In this document: positions 12,101 through 27,100 of the stretch, piece after piece
How the letters are laid out: every line of letters starts with the position of its first letter
Position numbering within the stretch: the stretch's first letter is position 1
From: Malurus cyaneus samueli
Lineage: Eukaryota; Chordata; Aves; Passeriformes; Maluridae
Direction: 5' to 3'
Length of the DNA stretch: 64,000 nt
Assembly: GCA_009741485.1 (NCBI GenBank)
Contig: CM019236.1
Span: 62,135,128 to 62,199,127, forward strand
Program-made: the position numbers and the translations under genes
Notes under the pieces: model-generated
The model's database searches: none
What the model was told of the DNA's origin: nothing
The model's input: only the letters and a program-made list of their open reading frames with translations

Positions 12101-15100
12101 GTTATTGATTGTAGTTCTCTCAGTTATAACACGTCTCAATTCTCTAGCATTTCGCTTTAGTTTTGCAAGTGTAACTAGAGACTAGAGGGATTTTGTGTGA
12201 TCTTTGTGGGGTATAGGCTGTTGTGTAGCTAACCTGTGCAGCATTCTCACTTACAGATTGCTGAAAGAGTGAAGTTGTCAAAAACAAGATCAGAGTCTTC
12301 ATCATCTGATAGACCTGTCTTAGGATCAGAAATCAGCAGCATAGGGGTAAGGACTATGTGCACGCATGGTTCATGTTCCAATAGAAGCAGTTTTCCTAAT
12401 CAAATTAATATATGAACTGTTTGAAAATACTGCAAAAGCTAGTTTGAGGAAAGTATTTGAGCAAAGAACTATTTCACCCAGTATTAAGATTTCTTTTCTT
12501 TCTTTTCTTCTGGTGGTTTTCTTGTAACTGGTAACTAGTGACTTCAAGAGGAAAACTTTGGAGTCAGTTTCTCCAAAATATTCTTCAAGAACACTCTCCA
12601 TTTCCATTTCACAGCTTTCAGTCAACAGCAAACTGGGTTCTGCTTTTGAAATGCCAATGTAAATCAATAACACTGTTGTTACTGTGTGTTAATATTTGTT
12701 TTACTGAAGAACTTGGCTCTAACCTTTTGCTAAGCTCTCAAGAACACAACTTGCATAGTAGGCTTTTTGAATGTGTAATAAAATAGTGGACTTCACCCTT
12801 GGTCAGTAGAATTTTAGAACAAAATGGCTTCTAAAAGTGGAATCTTGTAAATTCAATGTAAAATTCATAACAGAAACTGAATAATGAATGCCTTGAAGTG
12901 AGTGCATGCAAGCAAATGCAGTTCTCAATGCAGAAAGTATCTGGGAGAAATCCAGTGGGTATCTATTCACAATGATCTATTAACTGCCCTGTGCAGGTGT
13001 CTAGTACTGTGGCTGAACATTTGGCACATTCCCTCCAAGACTGCTCAAACATCCAGGAAATCTTCCAGACTCTCTATTCACATGGATCTGCTATCTCTGA
13101 GAGTAAAATCCGAGAGTTTGAAGTGGAGACGGAGAGACTAAATAGGTGAGCTAGAAAGTTAGATGTGCGCACATGTATTGTCTTCTGTTAGCTTTGTTAA
13201 AGTTGACTGCTTTTTTTACCCTTTTGTAACATTTCTCAGCTGTGGCAGCTGCAAATAAAAATGGAATTTAGTTGATGAAGAGGAGATTGAATTCTGTTCT
13301 GAGGATCCTTCCATGACTATGAGTTTGGGATTTATTAGATCAGCATGGCACCTTCTGCTGTTTGTACTCCAGTGTTCCTTTCTGTGGCCAACCAAGTAGT
13401 CATGGCATCTTTTCTCATAAGACACATCACTTCTTGAAAAAAGGACTCCCATAACTTAATCTGCATCATTCTTGCTTTGTTTTGTCCTGAAGAAATGGGG
13501 TAGTAGCATTTAAATGTCCCAGTAAGTACTGATGGGTGGTGGTGTGGCATATACACCAGTAAATTGGTTTCTGTCTCCAGAAGAGAGATTGCAGGTTTCT
13601 GGTTGCAGTTAAAGTACTGCTGGTGTTACCCTTCAGCAAGCTCTGTCAAAAACAATGTTTCATGTCTTTTTTGGCACTTAAAATCAAAACTGTGTATCAG
13701 GAGCATGAGAATCGTGTCTCAGCATATCTCTATCAAAGTTGTTTCTTCCCCACAGCTAGCTCAAATTTAGTCTGATCAGTACAGTATCTCCTTTTATTTA
13801 TAACTCTGGTTTTTGTAGTGCTGCAAAATGGGAGCCTTGTTTTTTTTTTTGCTTTTTTTTTTTTTTTGCTTTTTTCTGTACACTGCACAATTATGTTTGA
13901 CAGCATGTATCATTATATAAGATGACAAGATACAGAAAGTGATGAGTTCTAGCAGCTAGAAAAGTCACAGCTTTATTCTGGTAACTGAATAAATGGTATA
14001 CTAGCTCTTCTCATTCTTCATCAAGAAGTCAGTGATTTCGCAGTCTGGATGGCACTGATTTGTTCAGTAAGTGCCTGTCCAAGGTTTCAAATTGTCTGTC
14101 TGGTTTTAGCATGTATCCAGTTCTTATGGTTAGGCATGGTACATTGATGTGTGGTTCAGTTGACAGCAGAGAGAACAAACAGTAACACTAATATTTTGAG
14201 TCCTCATTTTCATATTCAGGGTGTCTTGGTTTGAAAGACAGGTGTTTGCCAACGAAGGTAGTGACCCCCTTGGAGGTGGATATGACCCCCCTTCCCTCGA
14301 ATTATTATAGCTTTGAAAAAAAATTATGGGCTTTCAGGCAAGAACATGGGTAAAGGGATAACAGTTTTACTAATATATACAAAAGGTGAAACAAGTAACA
14401 ATAACAAAGCAACACCAGCCAGTCCCAAACCCATGAAGCCTTACAGAACACCCTCCCCTTTGGTGCAGTTACAGTCCCAGTCAGCAGGGGCGCTGTTGGC
14501 TCCGGCCAGGCAGGGCGGGTGCAATGATTCCCCGCGCTGCAGGGGGCTGTGGCCGGGCTCCCGGCTGCTCAGATCTCCCGTGTATGGCAATGGTGGACCA
14601 AAAATGGCAGAGTGGATGAGAAAAGTTTCTCTGCAAACAGTGGAAACGCCGATCTCGTGTCCTCTGGACAGCAAGAAACCCAGGTGGCAAAGAGGAGCAG
14701 AATCCTGTGGCTGCGAAACAGGATGGAGCAGCTCACCCCTGAAGCTGGAATCTCAGGGGTCCCGGCAAGGCACAGGGGAGAAATCACAGTGCAGCAAACA
14801 GGACCCAAGACAGAGATGCTGAACTCTGCCAGAAAGGGCAGGCCAGCTCTCCCCTGCAGGAGCGGCCTCTCCCTCTCTGACCAAGCAGGCAGGAAGTGAA
14901 GTACCCCCCCCACCACACCCACATACACCCCCTCTCAGTGCTTAGCAAGATCTTTTAGGTGGGGCATAGGTCTTATTGCCTTTACTAATCGCCCAGCCAT
15001 CAAAAGGATGACCTGGCAATCAGTGTATCCCAGCAACAAAATGGGAAAGAAAAATTCCCCAAGAAAGGAAACTAAAGGAGAAATCTTAACCCATAACACA

Positions 15101-18100
15101 GGGTAAACCTCGGTGAGGAGGGTATTACAGTTAAGCTTCTCTTTGACTGTTGTCAGAATGTTTGGAGATTACTTGCCCTGCTGAAACCTCATTTGTAGTT
15201 TGGAACTTCCCTCCCTAATCACAACCCAAACGTGACTTCACATGGAGCACTTACTCTGGATATTCTGAAGAAAGGAGGCATTTATGTGATTGCATGATCG
15301 CTGCACACACCCCTTGTCACACTAAAGAATATGCCATTTAAAACAAGTTGCAAATGTGGCAGCAGAAAGTGAGGAATGAAGGCAGAAAAACTGAGAAAAA
15401 GGTTAGGATGAAACTGTCCAACCCAGTCTCATGTATGCAAAACAAGGATACAGCTTTCTGCCTGCTGCTGCTGCACAGGGTTATGACTACATTTTATGGG
15501 AAAAAAAGGAGAAGTGGATGACCCAAGAGAAATTTCTGCCCTGCTGACTTTTCATAAAGGATACAGAACTGATGGCTTTTGCCCTCTTCATTAAAAAAAA
15601 CACTTGCATGGGCCAAAAGTTTTTTGTTGTTTCAAAGTGTGATTGTCCTAGAATTTTCAGGACATTGACTGCAAAGGTCGAAGGTTGCAAATGACTTCTC
15701 TTTCTGTAGCCGTATAGAACACCTGAAATCCCAGAATGACTTGCTGACAATAACACTGGAGGAATGCAAGAGCAACGCGGAGAGGATGAGCATGCTTGTG
15801 GGGAAGTACGAGTCCAATGCCACAGCCCTCAGGCTGGCTCTGCAGTACAGGTAGGCACCTACACAAGTGCCTCAGCCAGAAAGAGGGAGGTGGGGGAGAC
15901 TGGATAGAAATGCTGAAGAGTGAAGTTCTGGGTATGGCCATTGTAATATTGTTTATTTCTTGTGTCTTCTCTTTGGTTAAATTGTTTGGCAAACTACCCA
16001 GCTGAAGTTATTGACATGGTGTATTTCAGCTTTAGTTGACCAGCATGTGACAGGAATATAGAGTTTTATCTCTTCAGTCTTAAACACTGAATTAACATTT
16101 GAGTTAAGCTCAGACTGTCTTGCTGAATCCAATTTTAAAATACACTTTCTCTGTACCTTTCCCAAGACCGGTGGACCAGAGGGTGCTATGCTTCACAAAA
16201 CTCAAAGTCAGGATGACTGTATTGCATCAGTTGGAATTTGGGATTAATGGCTTGGTATTTGGTAATAAGTGTCTAAATTTGCTTCAAACCGTTTGTGAAA
16301 ATTTGGTGTCACTTAACACCTTCAACTGCAACTAATTTGACACAGGCAGGTGACGAACTGTGTGCCTTTTAAAGAATGTGTTCTTTTACTATCAGCCTTC
16401 AACAAATTGCAAGGAAGTGTAAATTGTTAATATTATATTTATAGGTATTTTCAAAAACATTAAAATGCAGCAGGCAATGTTGGACTCAAATATAATTGGA
16501 AGCTATTGCTAAGGAGGAGCGTCTTACAGCCAGGACAGAGCAAGAAGTATTTTTCTTTCATCTTCTTTTCTTCTTGCAACACTTTGTATAGTACAATTGT
16601 ATTATAGAGTATAGAGTACTGTATTTTGTATTGTGAGAATGTCTGGGAAAAGTTTCTCAAAGGGATCATTTTGACCATAGCTTGTATTGTCAGCTGTTTA
16701 AAACATGCTTCTGGAGCTTGATTTATTCCAGGTCATTCTCTTCTAATTTGGTTACAGTAGTAGAGGCCAACCTGACACCTTGATAAGAAGGGGGAGATTG
16801 TTGAATGCTTGTGATAGAAGTTATGTGTATTATGTTATTTAATATCCATGCTGCTAGAGAAGTAGTAGAGAACCATTCAGTTAATCAGCTACCTCTTTTT
16901 ATGTTGTTGCTATTGCAGGTATTGTACCCCTTTAAATTGCAATTAATATTTTGTGTGGTTTTTGTTTTCCCTTTCAGTGAACAGTGCATAGAAGCATATG
17001 AGCTGCTGTTGGCATTGGCAGAAAGTGAGCAGAGTCTCATTCTTGGGCAATTCAGAGCTGCAGGTGTTGGTTCTGTTGGTAAGATGTCAATGAATCACTT
17101 AATTAAATGTTTTTTCAGCCTGTCAATTAGCATTAGAATTGGTTGTAATGATGAATCATGTCATGACTCATTACTTAAGAATGCTCTCCAGTCTTTCCTT
17201 ATTTTTAACTATTTAAATTTTTTTACACACCCCAGAAATAGGAAGAAAATACAAGAGAAAATTTAAATTCATCTGTGTATCTTTTCTTGAGAAGATGGCT
17301 ATTCTGGCAGGGGTGTAGGCATGCAACTGTACAGAGGGGAATAATTGAACAATACTTGTGAGCACAGGTGGCTTAGAGCCATACAGCTGTAATAGTTGCA
17401 GTCCAGATTCAGTAAGACTGACTCCCCAAAAACTGAGTATAATTTATGAAGAACTGGGATTAAAACAATACAAAGGTAGCACTGAGTAACTACAAATAAA
17501 AAGCTTTAAAAGGCTGTAATTTTTCATCCCATGTTTTACCTTTGCTCTGAGATTTTCAAATACTTTATCTTCTGTTTAGCCTGTATGTTCTGAATTTTTC
17601 TTATTTTGTGATCAGTTAATCCTGTAGCTAGGTGGTGTTTTTTAATATGCTGCCTGCTAAGTAATGGAACAAGCCACTATCATAGATCAGTACAGTTCAG
17701 AAATGTGGAGCTTGACATTGCTGCTGGCTCTGTTCTTCTGGTGAAAAAAGGTTTTTGCACAATCAAATTCCAGCGTTGATAGTCCTGTTCCTTTTATTGA
17801 TAGGATAACACAGCCACAGTAATCTTCAAGCAGAAAGAAGGGAAACCCTTCAGAGGGATAATAACTCTTCATGCTGTGCTGAGGCATAGCAAGTGCCTGG
17901 TGTATTAGGAGCACTGGCTTCTCAGTAGAGGGGATGTCTGGGATTTTCTTCCATCTTACTCCCAAATGCTCTTCATTCCTTTCCACAATGTGCTAGGCAG
18001 CTTTTGCCAGCTGGCAGTGAGTAGCAAAAGTGAATTTAGGCTTTTATTTTCTACTCTCGTAGGTGGGAGAAAGAAATCTTAGAAGGGAGAAATACTTTGG

Positions 18101-21100
18101 GTTTGAGTAGGGTTTCATCTGACATGCATTTTACGGAAAAGACTGTAGTTAAATTTTTTACGTAGGTGTCTGTCTACAGCTCTTTAATTATTGTATTATC
18201 AGTTACATCCTTGAGATAGAAATAGTGCAGAATTTCCCATTACACAGCACAGCATGGAGGAAGTTATGTATGGTTTATGTACTTCACCATGAAATTTGAT
18301 TAACACACCTAGATAAAATAAGAGATTTTTGGTTTGAAGATCAGTCAAGCTTTGTATCAACATCTGTGAGTGGAAAATTCATGGGAGTTGCATCACTTAA
18401 AGCTGAACATATCCAGCTTCTCTTAACAGAACATCCACCCTATTTCTTCCTCATTAATATTACTTCTAGTGAATGCACTTCACTCAGCAAGTGTGAAGTA
18501 TAGATAATTGACTTGAATGAGGATTAAATGAAAACCCAACACAGAGCAAGCTGTTGGTTTTGCTAAAGTATTAATATATTGTAGCTTTTTATACAAATAC
18601 ATTAGTAGATATTTTCTGTAGTTAATAACATGTCTGAATTTAGTGACTTGGCTGCAGCTGGAAGACTGTATAGTAGTGGCAGTGGTGGTTTCAGTCCTGC
18701 TTGTCCTGAAACCTACCAGCAACCCAGGTGCTGTATAAATAATAAAAATTATAACAGTTTAATAAATACCAGTGCTAGTTTTCTTTTGACTTAGCATGCA
18801 TGACTGTAAACTGTGAAAGGCTGCTTCTGAGCAGCAGGGCAATTCTTCGGTCTGGTTCTGGCAAACCATCAGGCTTGAGATCAAGGTGCTTGTGAGAAGA
18901 AGCTCTGGAAATTACAACACTGTAAAACCACACTGCACTGATTGGAGTAAGAGCTGTATTCAGTCTGAGGCTTTTCCAGTATGTTCATAGTTTGAGTATC
19001 CAAACCTAATGTTAATGCAGAATGCACACCATTACAAACAGACAAGCTAAAATCATACATCACTTAAGGCATGGTGCCTGGAGCCGCAAATACCTAGAGC
19101 CTGTGACTTGGAGAGGAGTTCTGGCAGTATCCCAGTTACCACTGATGCTCACACAGAAATGAAGTTGCTCTTACATCACAGATGGGTAATTTATTGTCAT
19201 TGTCTTGGTATAAACTGAAAGCAAGTAGAAGGATCTCTACTCTTGCCTTAATTTCTTTCTGAAACATTGTTTACTTGAAAACTAGGGGACCAGATGAGTG
19301 ATGAAAATGTCACACAGATGCTTAAGAGGGCTCATGACTGCAGGAAGACAGCTGAGAATGCAGCAAAAGCCTTGCTGATGAAACTGGATGGGAGCTGTGG
19401 GGGAGCCTATGCAGTCACAGGCTGTAGCGTGCAGCCCTGGGAAAGCCTTTCCTCCAACAGCCACACCAGGTAACTGCAATTCTTTTGCTCCCCTAATCTC
19501 CTAATCTTTGATTTCAGACCAAAAGTTATATTCTATTGTATTTGCTGAGCTACCTCCCCTCACCTCAGTCTTCTGACTTCTGTTCTTTGGCTTATAAGTT
19601 GCCATGCCTCAGTGGTCTAATTATCTTTGGACTTTGATCAACTCCAGCCAAGAAGAGTTTTGTATGAATTTGTTGCAAATCAGTGACTCAGAACTTTGAT
19701 CTTTGTCATAAAAGACAAAGCTACTACATTTGTTTTACTACAGTGATTTTCTTGCTCAAACCATGTACATGTTACTCACATCTATTGTATGCAGCCAGCA
19801 TGGATGTGCAGAGAACCAGAGATCTGAAATAGCCTTTCTCTGGCATTTTGGATTTCTCAAGAATTGCTTCCTAAATGTTGCAGATCTAGCTATTCTGTTT
19901 CAAACCATTTCTTCTCTCTTCTCCTTACCCTTTGCCCCTCTCCTTCCCATCCTGCTCTTTTCACTCATGGAGTGGAATAGAGTGCATTCTTTCAGGCAGG
20001 GTTGGATTTTCCAGGTTTTTTTAAGAATTATAAAAATTGAAACTTGGATGAGTTATTATTGCAGAAGTGTTCCAGTTCAAATATATCTGCCAACAGCTTC
20101 ATTTTGAGATTTTGCCTGCCTGTGGTGTAATTGTACTCTGCGCTGAATATGTGTGCTTGTGTATGGATACAAATTTGGCAAGTGTCCTGGATAAATATAG
20201 ATGAACATTTTTCTCTTTAAGAGTTATTTTGGTTTCTCAGATTTGCTCTAAAACTTCATTTTAATTCCATTTTGGAGCCAGTTCTTTATTCAAATGCTGT
20301 CATTTTTTTGACACTTCAGAAGTTTATTCTAGTACTGTATCATTTCCTTTTCTTGCTGATGACTCCTCCAAAGGATCTTTTTTCCTGCCATATGACTGGC
20401 ATGGAATAGCTAAAAAGTGATCAAAAAGGTAATCTGAGGCAACAGGGTCCTAATGTGCAGTGAATTTTAATGTTTTATTCTGAGAAGTTTTCTGGTGCAG
20501 TCTCTGTCCAATAAAGCTGTGTCTTTATATAGACATAAAGCACCTGTGCAAGTACCACAGTGATCGCATGATCACACCTTGTACCAAAACCTCTTGCTAG
20601 CCTTGGAAAGAAGTTAAACAAAGCTGTTTCAAGCACTTGGCTTGCCATGTCTCAGGCCATATCTACACCTGTATGTGAACATGTTGTCTGTGTCTACATG
20701 TAGTAACATTTCTACCTAAGCCAGGCTTGTTTTCCATTCTGTTGTTTGAAAGGGTAATTTTCTGTTGTTTATAACTACCTCAGTGTTTTTCTCCCATGTG
20801 AGATCTGTGGCATGCAGTCAAGGCATAGTAATTTTTTTTTTTCTTGAAAACGATTCAGGTAGTTTCCAGTACTGGCAGGGCGGGGAGAGGGTTTGTTCCT
20901 GTTTTAGTGTTTGTTTTCCTAGCCTTTCACTGAAGGGGTTTGGTAGGAATATAGTCTCTACAGCTGTCTTTAACAGAATTTTTGGAAGGATAAGAGAGGA
21001 AGGGTAATAGTCTCTGTTTGTGTCAGTGTTCATTGTTTACCATGAACATTTGGTGGTCAGCTGGACCTGTGTGTATTTGTCCGTGTAAGGTGCTGGCTCA

Positions 21101-24100
21101 GTAGTTAAGTTTCAGCAGAGTATGTTTAAAGTGGCATAGGATTTAAAATTTCATCAGATAAACTACATCCTGAATGTGAAAATGCAAATGTAAATGTTCT
21201 TATGTGAGACATGCTTTAGCTTGAACCATTTTTCTGGCATGGAGCAACACATTGTGCTGAGTAAGAAAACATTTACTATTTCATATATATGGAACACAGG
21301 AGATAAAAGCTCTTGTCAGTCACCCACAGGGTACACAGCAAGTCAGGAATTTGTGACATGCACCCTGATCTGATTGTCGCTCACACATTGTTGTCCTTCC
21401 CCTCTCCCCCATGTCCAAAGTAATTTATCTTTGCCTAAGTGTACATACAAATTAAAATATTTTTGAAACTTCAGCTTCTCCAGAAAATATAAATCTTCTC
21501 TCCTGCTGTTGTATTCGAGTGACATGTGGTTAGAGATTTTTTCAGGTTTTTTCTTCCTATCAAGCCTGTCTCAAAAGAGAGGCCTCCTCTCTTCAGCTCA
21601 TGACATTGTGCCAGCCCACTGATGGAGAACCTATGTTGGCTCAAAAGGCACACCCTTTCCTATATTTATATCACAGAACCACAGAATGATCAAGTTTGGA
21701 AGAGACTTTCAATCCAACCATCACCCCAGCACCACCATAACCCCCCTAAACGTTATCCCCAAGTGCCATAATACACCCTGCATGCTTCCAGAGATGGCGA
21801 TTTCTCCGAATCCCTGGGCAACTTATTCCAGTGCCTGACCACTCTGTACGTGAAATTTTTTTTCTTGTATCCAATCCGAACCTCCCCTTGGACAATTTAA
21901 GGTCATTTCCTCTCACCTTCAGTCAGTGCTGTTGTGAATGACCCACCACTTGGGATCACTATGAAAATATTTCTACATATGTGTTTGAAACATACTTGAA
22001 TTGGCAAAACTGATGTTTTTTGCCTTAGATGTTTTAGTTTTGGAGGCTTTTAGTTGCAAATATGTATTGCTACCTTTCCCCTTTAAACTAAATGAATAAA
22101 GCAGTAGCAGGATGGTAAAAACTATGCTTTACTGAGACTTGTGACAAATGACTACAAGTTCTCCTTGTTTGAAATCCGGTAGAATATGGATTTACATTGG
22201 AATTGTTGACCCGTCTTGGGCTTTGAAATTCCAAATGAGATTCTGAATGTCAAATTGCTGAACATGTTACTGAGAGTAAATGCTTGTTGAGCCATTAGTG
22301 ACAAGTGGTTAAAGACTGTGAAGGCAGCAACGAAAGAAATATGAAATCATGAAGAGCATGTAATTCATTGACTGTCAACATCAACCCAAGAGATTGCAAA
22401 AGTTTTAAAAAAAAAATGGTTTGCAATGTAGTTGGAAGTCGTAATTATTTTAAATGGACAGAAGCTAAGTAAAGAACGTACACTGCCAACAAGTTTGACT
22501 GATTGCACTTGGGAAGACACAAGAAGCCCAGTTGTAACACTGACTGAAAATGGTGCATTTTGTTCCCTGCTGTGCTAGTAAGCTCAGCCTTACATCTGGA
22601 TTCATGGGGGGGAGAGATCTGGTCACACATGCAAAGGCAGTTCTTGGCAGTATTATGCAGTGTCACAAAATATCTTAACTCAGTCAACTGTAGGAATATA
22701 TCTGTTATCAGAACCATCTCAGGTTTTAGATAAGTTGGTGACAGACAAGATTATCTCGGCTGAGGCATGCAAATAAGTTATTTAGAAACATCCAAAGAGA
22801 TATCTCAGTGTTGTCTATGTAACACTTCGTTGCTGGACTGAAGCAGTCTCAGAAGGAAGCAGGGCAGTTTACCAAGGGCTCTAATTTTAGCTGTTGCTTG
22901 TCCTTTGCCCAGTTGGGGTTTTTTTTTAAGTTTCCCAGGAAGTTACTACTTCTTGGAATTGTGCTGTTGCAGATCTCAAGCCACAACATTGAGGTAGAAA
23001 GCAGCTGTTTGGGCTTTGTATACTGTGGATCAAGTGCATTCTTTAAAGCATTAGGTTGTGTGCAGGTATTCAAGCAAGTTTGTGGATTCAGTTCTGACAG
23101 TGTTAATCTCAGTTCTACCAAATGTATTATCTGCACAATTGCTGAATTGCAGGTTTTTGTATTTATTGGCTTGATTTTTAATACATAAAATAATGGTTTT
23201 ATGGAAACATTTTTGTAGTGTGCAGAAACTACTCACAGAGAAGCACTGCTGAAAGCCTCCTTTATGACCATCCTCTGCATTTTGCGCACACACACATATG
23301 CCAGCAAATAAGATTGCACAATACCAGCCTACATCTTTTCCACAAATTGTATATGAAAATTAATTTGACATCATCCAGGCATGACATCATTGTAAAAGAC
23401 TTGAGGGATGAAGCAAGTGTGAAGAACATTTTTCTCTGCTTGTTCTGATACAGCATCAGTGAGAATGAGCGGATTGATGTTGTATTCCCTCCAGCTGTGA
23501 TGAAACTTGGATCCTTTCTCTTTCCTTACCTAAACACTTGAGAAATGAGAAACGGCACATCTTTTGCAACAGTTTCCTGTGATTTTTGGGTGGATGTATT
23601 TTACTATAAATGTTTTCCTTTGTCGCAATTGCCGTTCAGAAGGAAAGGCAGTACCAGAAATTCAGGATGAAGTGCTCATCAGCTGACAAACCCTTAAAGA
23701 GAGCAGCAGTGGACCAGCACTGTGGCTGTGGAGGGCTGTTGGTGGCACTTTCGGGGCAACACACCCTGGCAGAGTTGCTATGAGAAATCAGAAACACTGT
23801 AGTGTTGTTTCTGTTCCTTCTACCCCACTGCTTCCAGTCTTCTGGGTGGGACTACGCAGTGCAGGGGGAGTGTGAAGGTTCTTGTCCTTTCGTGTGCTGG
23901 CTGAGACACAAGTTCCTTGCTGAGCTCCCCTCATCTTTAAAAAAAAAAGGAAAACGAGAGAGGAGCGCTTGCTAGCAAGGTGCAGACGCAACCGCGACAG
24001 GCAGGGCAGCAGCCGGAGTCAAGTAGCGCGAGTATCACTGGCAGCAGCCCGACTGCCTCCTCGTTTGCCTGCACTCCCTGAAATTTTGTGCATAGCTGTG

Positions 24101-27100
24101 GCCTTTAAGGCAAATCTGTGTGCACGGAGAGTCCAGCTCAACTACATAAACTCTGTTTTTGGCAGTCATTTGCAGCAGAGGGCTGGTTCTTTCCTTGCGA
24201 GCAAAAACTCAGATGATGTTTTGTGCCCCAGATTTGAAGACTTCAAAGCTATCTTCCTCCAACAACAGCTTTTACATTTAATCAGCAAAAATTCTGCAAT
24301 TATAGTCTTTAGGTGCGGAGCAAACTTGCAACATGGCTTCTGAATTAAATGTTTTTTACCTTGTCTATATTCATTATTTTTATATAAATATCTACTTGTG
24401 AGATACCTTTAGGCTCAGTAAAGCAAGATTTATTTAGTGTTTCAGATTTTCTAATGAAGAAATAATAGGAACAAAAATTTCTTTCAGCCTTAGAGGGTTT
24501 TTATGTATGTGAGTTCTGAGTGTCCTTAAGTTCATTGCAGATAGAAATGGATAAAAACAAAAGCAAAGACAAATTTACAGTTGTGTCGACTATGGTAGGC
24601 ACCTCTTACCCCCAGAAAGGAGGAATAATACAAATTAGAAACTGTAGTAAAGAGCTGTAATACAATATTTTGGAGGGGAAGGTTTTGAGAAATCTTTGTA
24701 GACTGCCAATTCTCTGTCTTCCAGGCTGTGCTTGGTATTCACGGGAAGGTGGGCATTATTGAGACTTGAAATCAATGCAGCTTAGCTGAAGTAGAACAAA
24801 AGAAAGAGAAAAATGGAGCCTGTCTTGATAGGCTTCCCATTTTGCACATGCATAATATTTTAGGACATCATCCTGGCTCTCACAGCATCTAGCGGGTGGG
24901 ACATTTTTTCCTCAATACAGAAACATTGAACAGCAGTGCATTTGATACAGAAAGTGATTTATTCCCCTGCTGATAACTGAGATCATCTAGCATTCCAGAC
25001 AGGCACAGTTAATGGATGACTTATCCCTCACCCAGCAGCTGATTACAGGACCTCAGGAGACAGCAGGCAGCTTTGAGTGAGGCTATAGAAACAACATGGC
25101 ATTTTATTTTCCTTTTAGTGTTATTGCAACTATATTCAGCCCTGGAATGCTACAGCTGTGTCAGTCTGGGCCCCCTGCAGCACTGGCATGCGTGGAGGTG
25201 GTAGGCAGCACTGAGCCCCCCTTGCACTAAAAACATTATTACCCCTTTCTGCAGTCTCTGTGTAAACACTTGTGGGGCGGAGTAATGGGCCTTCATTTGT
25301 TCAGAAAGTCCACCAAGACTTTTATTAAGACTCTTTGTTAGAATTCCTGCTACTCTAGGGTCAGTTTAAACCATTCCAGCCCTGAAGGAATGTTAATATG
25401 CTGAGTTGTACTTCTTTATATGAACTGAAATACGCTATCTCTCAGCATCTGCCACTGAAATTTTAGTGGAGGTTGATTCTTAAAATTATCCATTAAAATA
25501 TTTGAGGTGCAAACTGGGATGCTCATCAGCAGAGATAAATCAAGCCTGAGTTGATTCTTTTTTCTTAGCAGATGCTTCTTCTCAAAGAAGATGAAGACTC
25601 AGTGTCTGAGCAGCTTGCTGTGATAGGTTATTGCTAAGAAGTCTTAAGTAGCTTTGGTTTTTTTTTTCTTTTTTAATTAAAAAAACCCTCTTTTTTCAGA
25701 AGACACCATTTTGGGAAAAATAATTCAGTTACACATCACTAAATCTCTGGCTTTGCAGAGAAGTTGTCACATGATTCGATTTTCTCATGCAGCTTAGAGA
25801 ATTAATTTCTTTTCTGAATTTGTCACACCCTACATTGCAATGTCCAGTCCATGCTACGTCTGTGTCCTTTCTGTGAACTTTTAAGTAATACTCAGATGTG
25901 CTGAGGAAGTATTGGGGGTGTGTTTGATGTAAAAATTTTTTGTTCCAAATGTATTTTGTAAAAATTAAGATTATGTTCCTAATGTATTTTTTAATGCCAT
26001 TCTTTCTCCTTCTAGCACTACCAGCTCAACTGCAAGCAGTTGTGACACAGAATTCACGAAGGAGGATGAGCAGCGGCTGAAGGATTACATCCAGCAGCTG
26101 AAAAATGACAGGGCAGCAGTGAAACTGACAATGCTGGAGCTGGAAAGCATCCACATTGATCCCCTTAGTTATGACGTTAAGCCACGTGGAGACAGCCAGA
26201 GGCTTGACCTGGAAAATGCAGTCTTGATGCAGGAACTCATGGCAATGAAGGTATTTTAGTCATAACCTAGAGGGGAACTGCTCTGCTGGCAATGCCTCTG
26301 CTACAAAACAATGCTCAGTCACACACATGGCTTTGATGGTCACTGGGTAACTTTATTGAAGCACATAATCTGGACTAAAAATCCAGTAGTCAGAAAGTGA
26401 CAGAAGGCAGTGCATTAACAGTGATGAGTTGTGTATGTTTTGAATTAGGCGAGGACTTCATCTGTGTCTCTAAACTTGGAATGCTCTTCTGGACAAACCA
26501 GATGCTCTCTCTAAGAGATAGGGCAGCTGAGTTGCTCGAGGATGAACAAAAACCATGATTCAGTACTTCCCAAGAGACAGTTCATTATTTACGAGCTTGC
26601 AAATGTGCATCATGAATATTTGTGAACTGAAGCAGAACAAATTCATCTCCTTTTAATATTGGTGTGGGAGGAGGAATGGTCTGTCAGATGTCATCCCTGA
26701 TGCCCTCTGGCAGTTGGTCACAAGTTCTGTGCTGTTTTAGGCACTGTGTTGCAATCTGTAGCTCAGTCCAGAGTCTGAGCAAAGAGTAGAGTGTGTAATG
26801 ACTTGCATTAAGAGAGGGTTTTGGAAAAAACACTGGTTTATCTGTCCATCTCTAAAGATGTGATCTAGAAAAGCTGATCTTTACTGACCGGCGTAGCGCT
26901 TATATAATTTTAAATCTGTCTTCTGTATTGATTTTGAGAGGTAAACTAAAACATAGGAATATATCAAAGCCAATACAAGTGTATGTCTGCATTCAGAATT
27001 TGTCTGGTTTTGGTTCAGTTTAAGTTAGTTTAATTTCTGCATTTTAACGAGTGCTAATTAATTGCAGACATGTCAAGTGATGGTATTGAGTGGGACAGCA

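Larger units (their letters stand above)
13146..15709 (+). other. MCC: MCC intron between exons D and E
   Basis: A 2.6-kb intron carrying T-rich tracts at about 13838-13876 and a solo LTR at 14222-15098, which makes up about a third of its length. Confidence 0.8.

Noticed and set aside
14313..14928. Open frames of up to 169 codons on both strands near 14.5 kb
   Set aside because: They lie wholly inside the solo LTR, and no retroviral protein motif is present.
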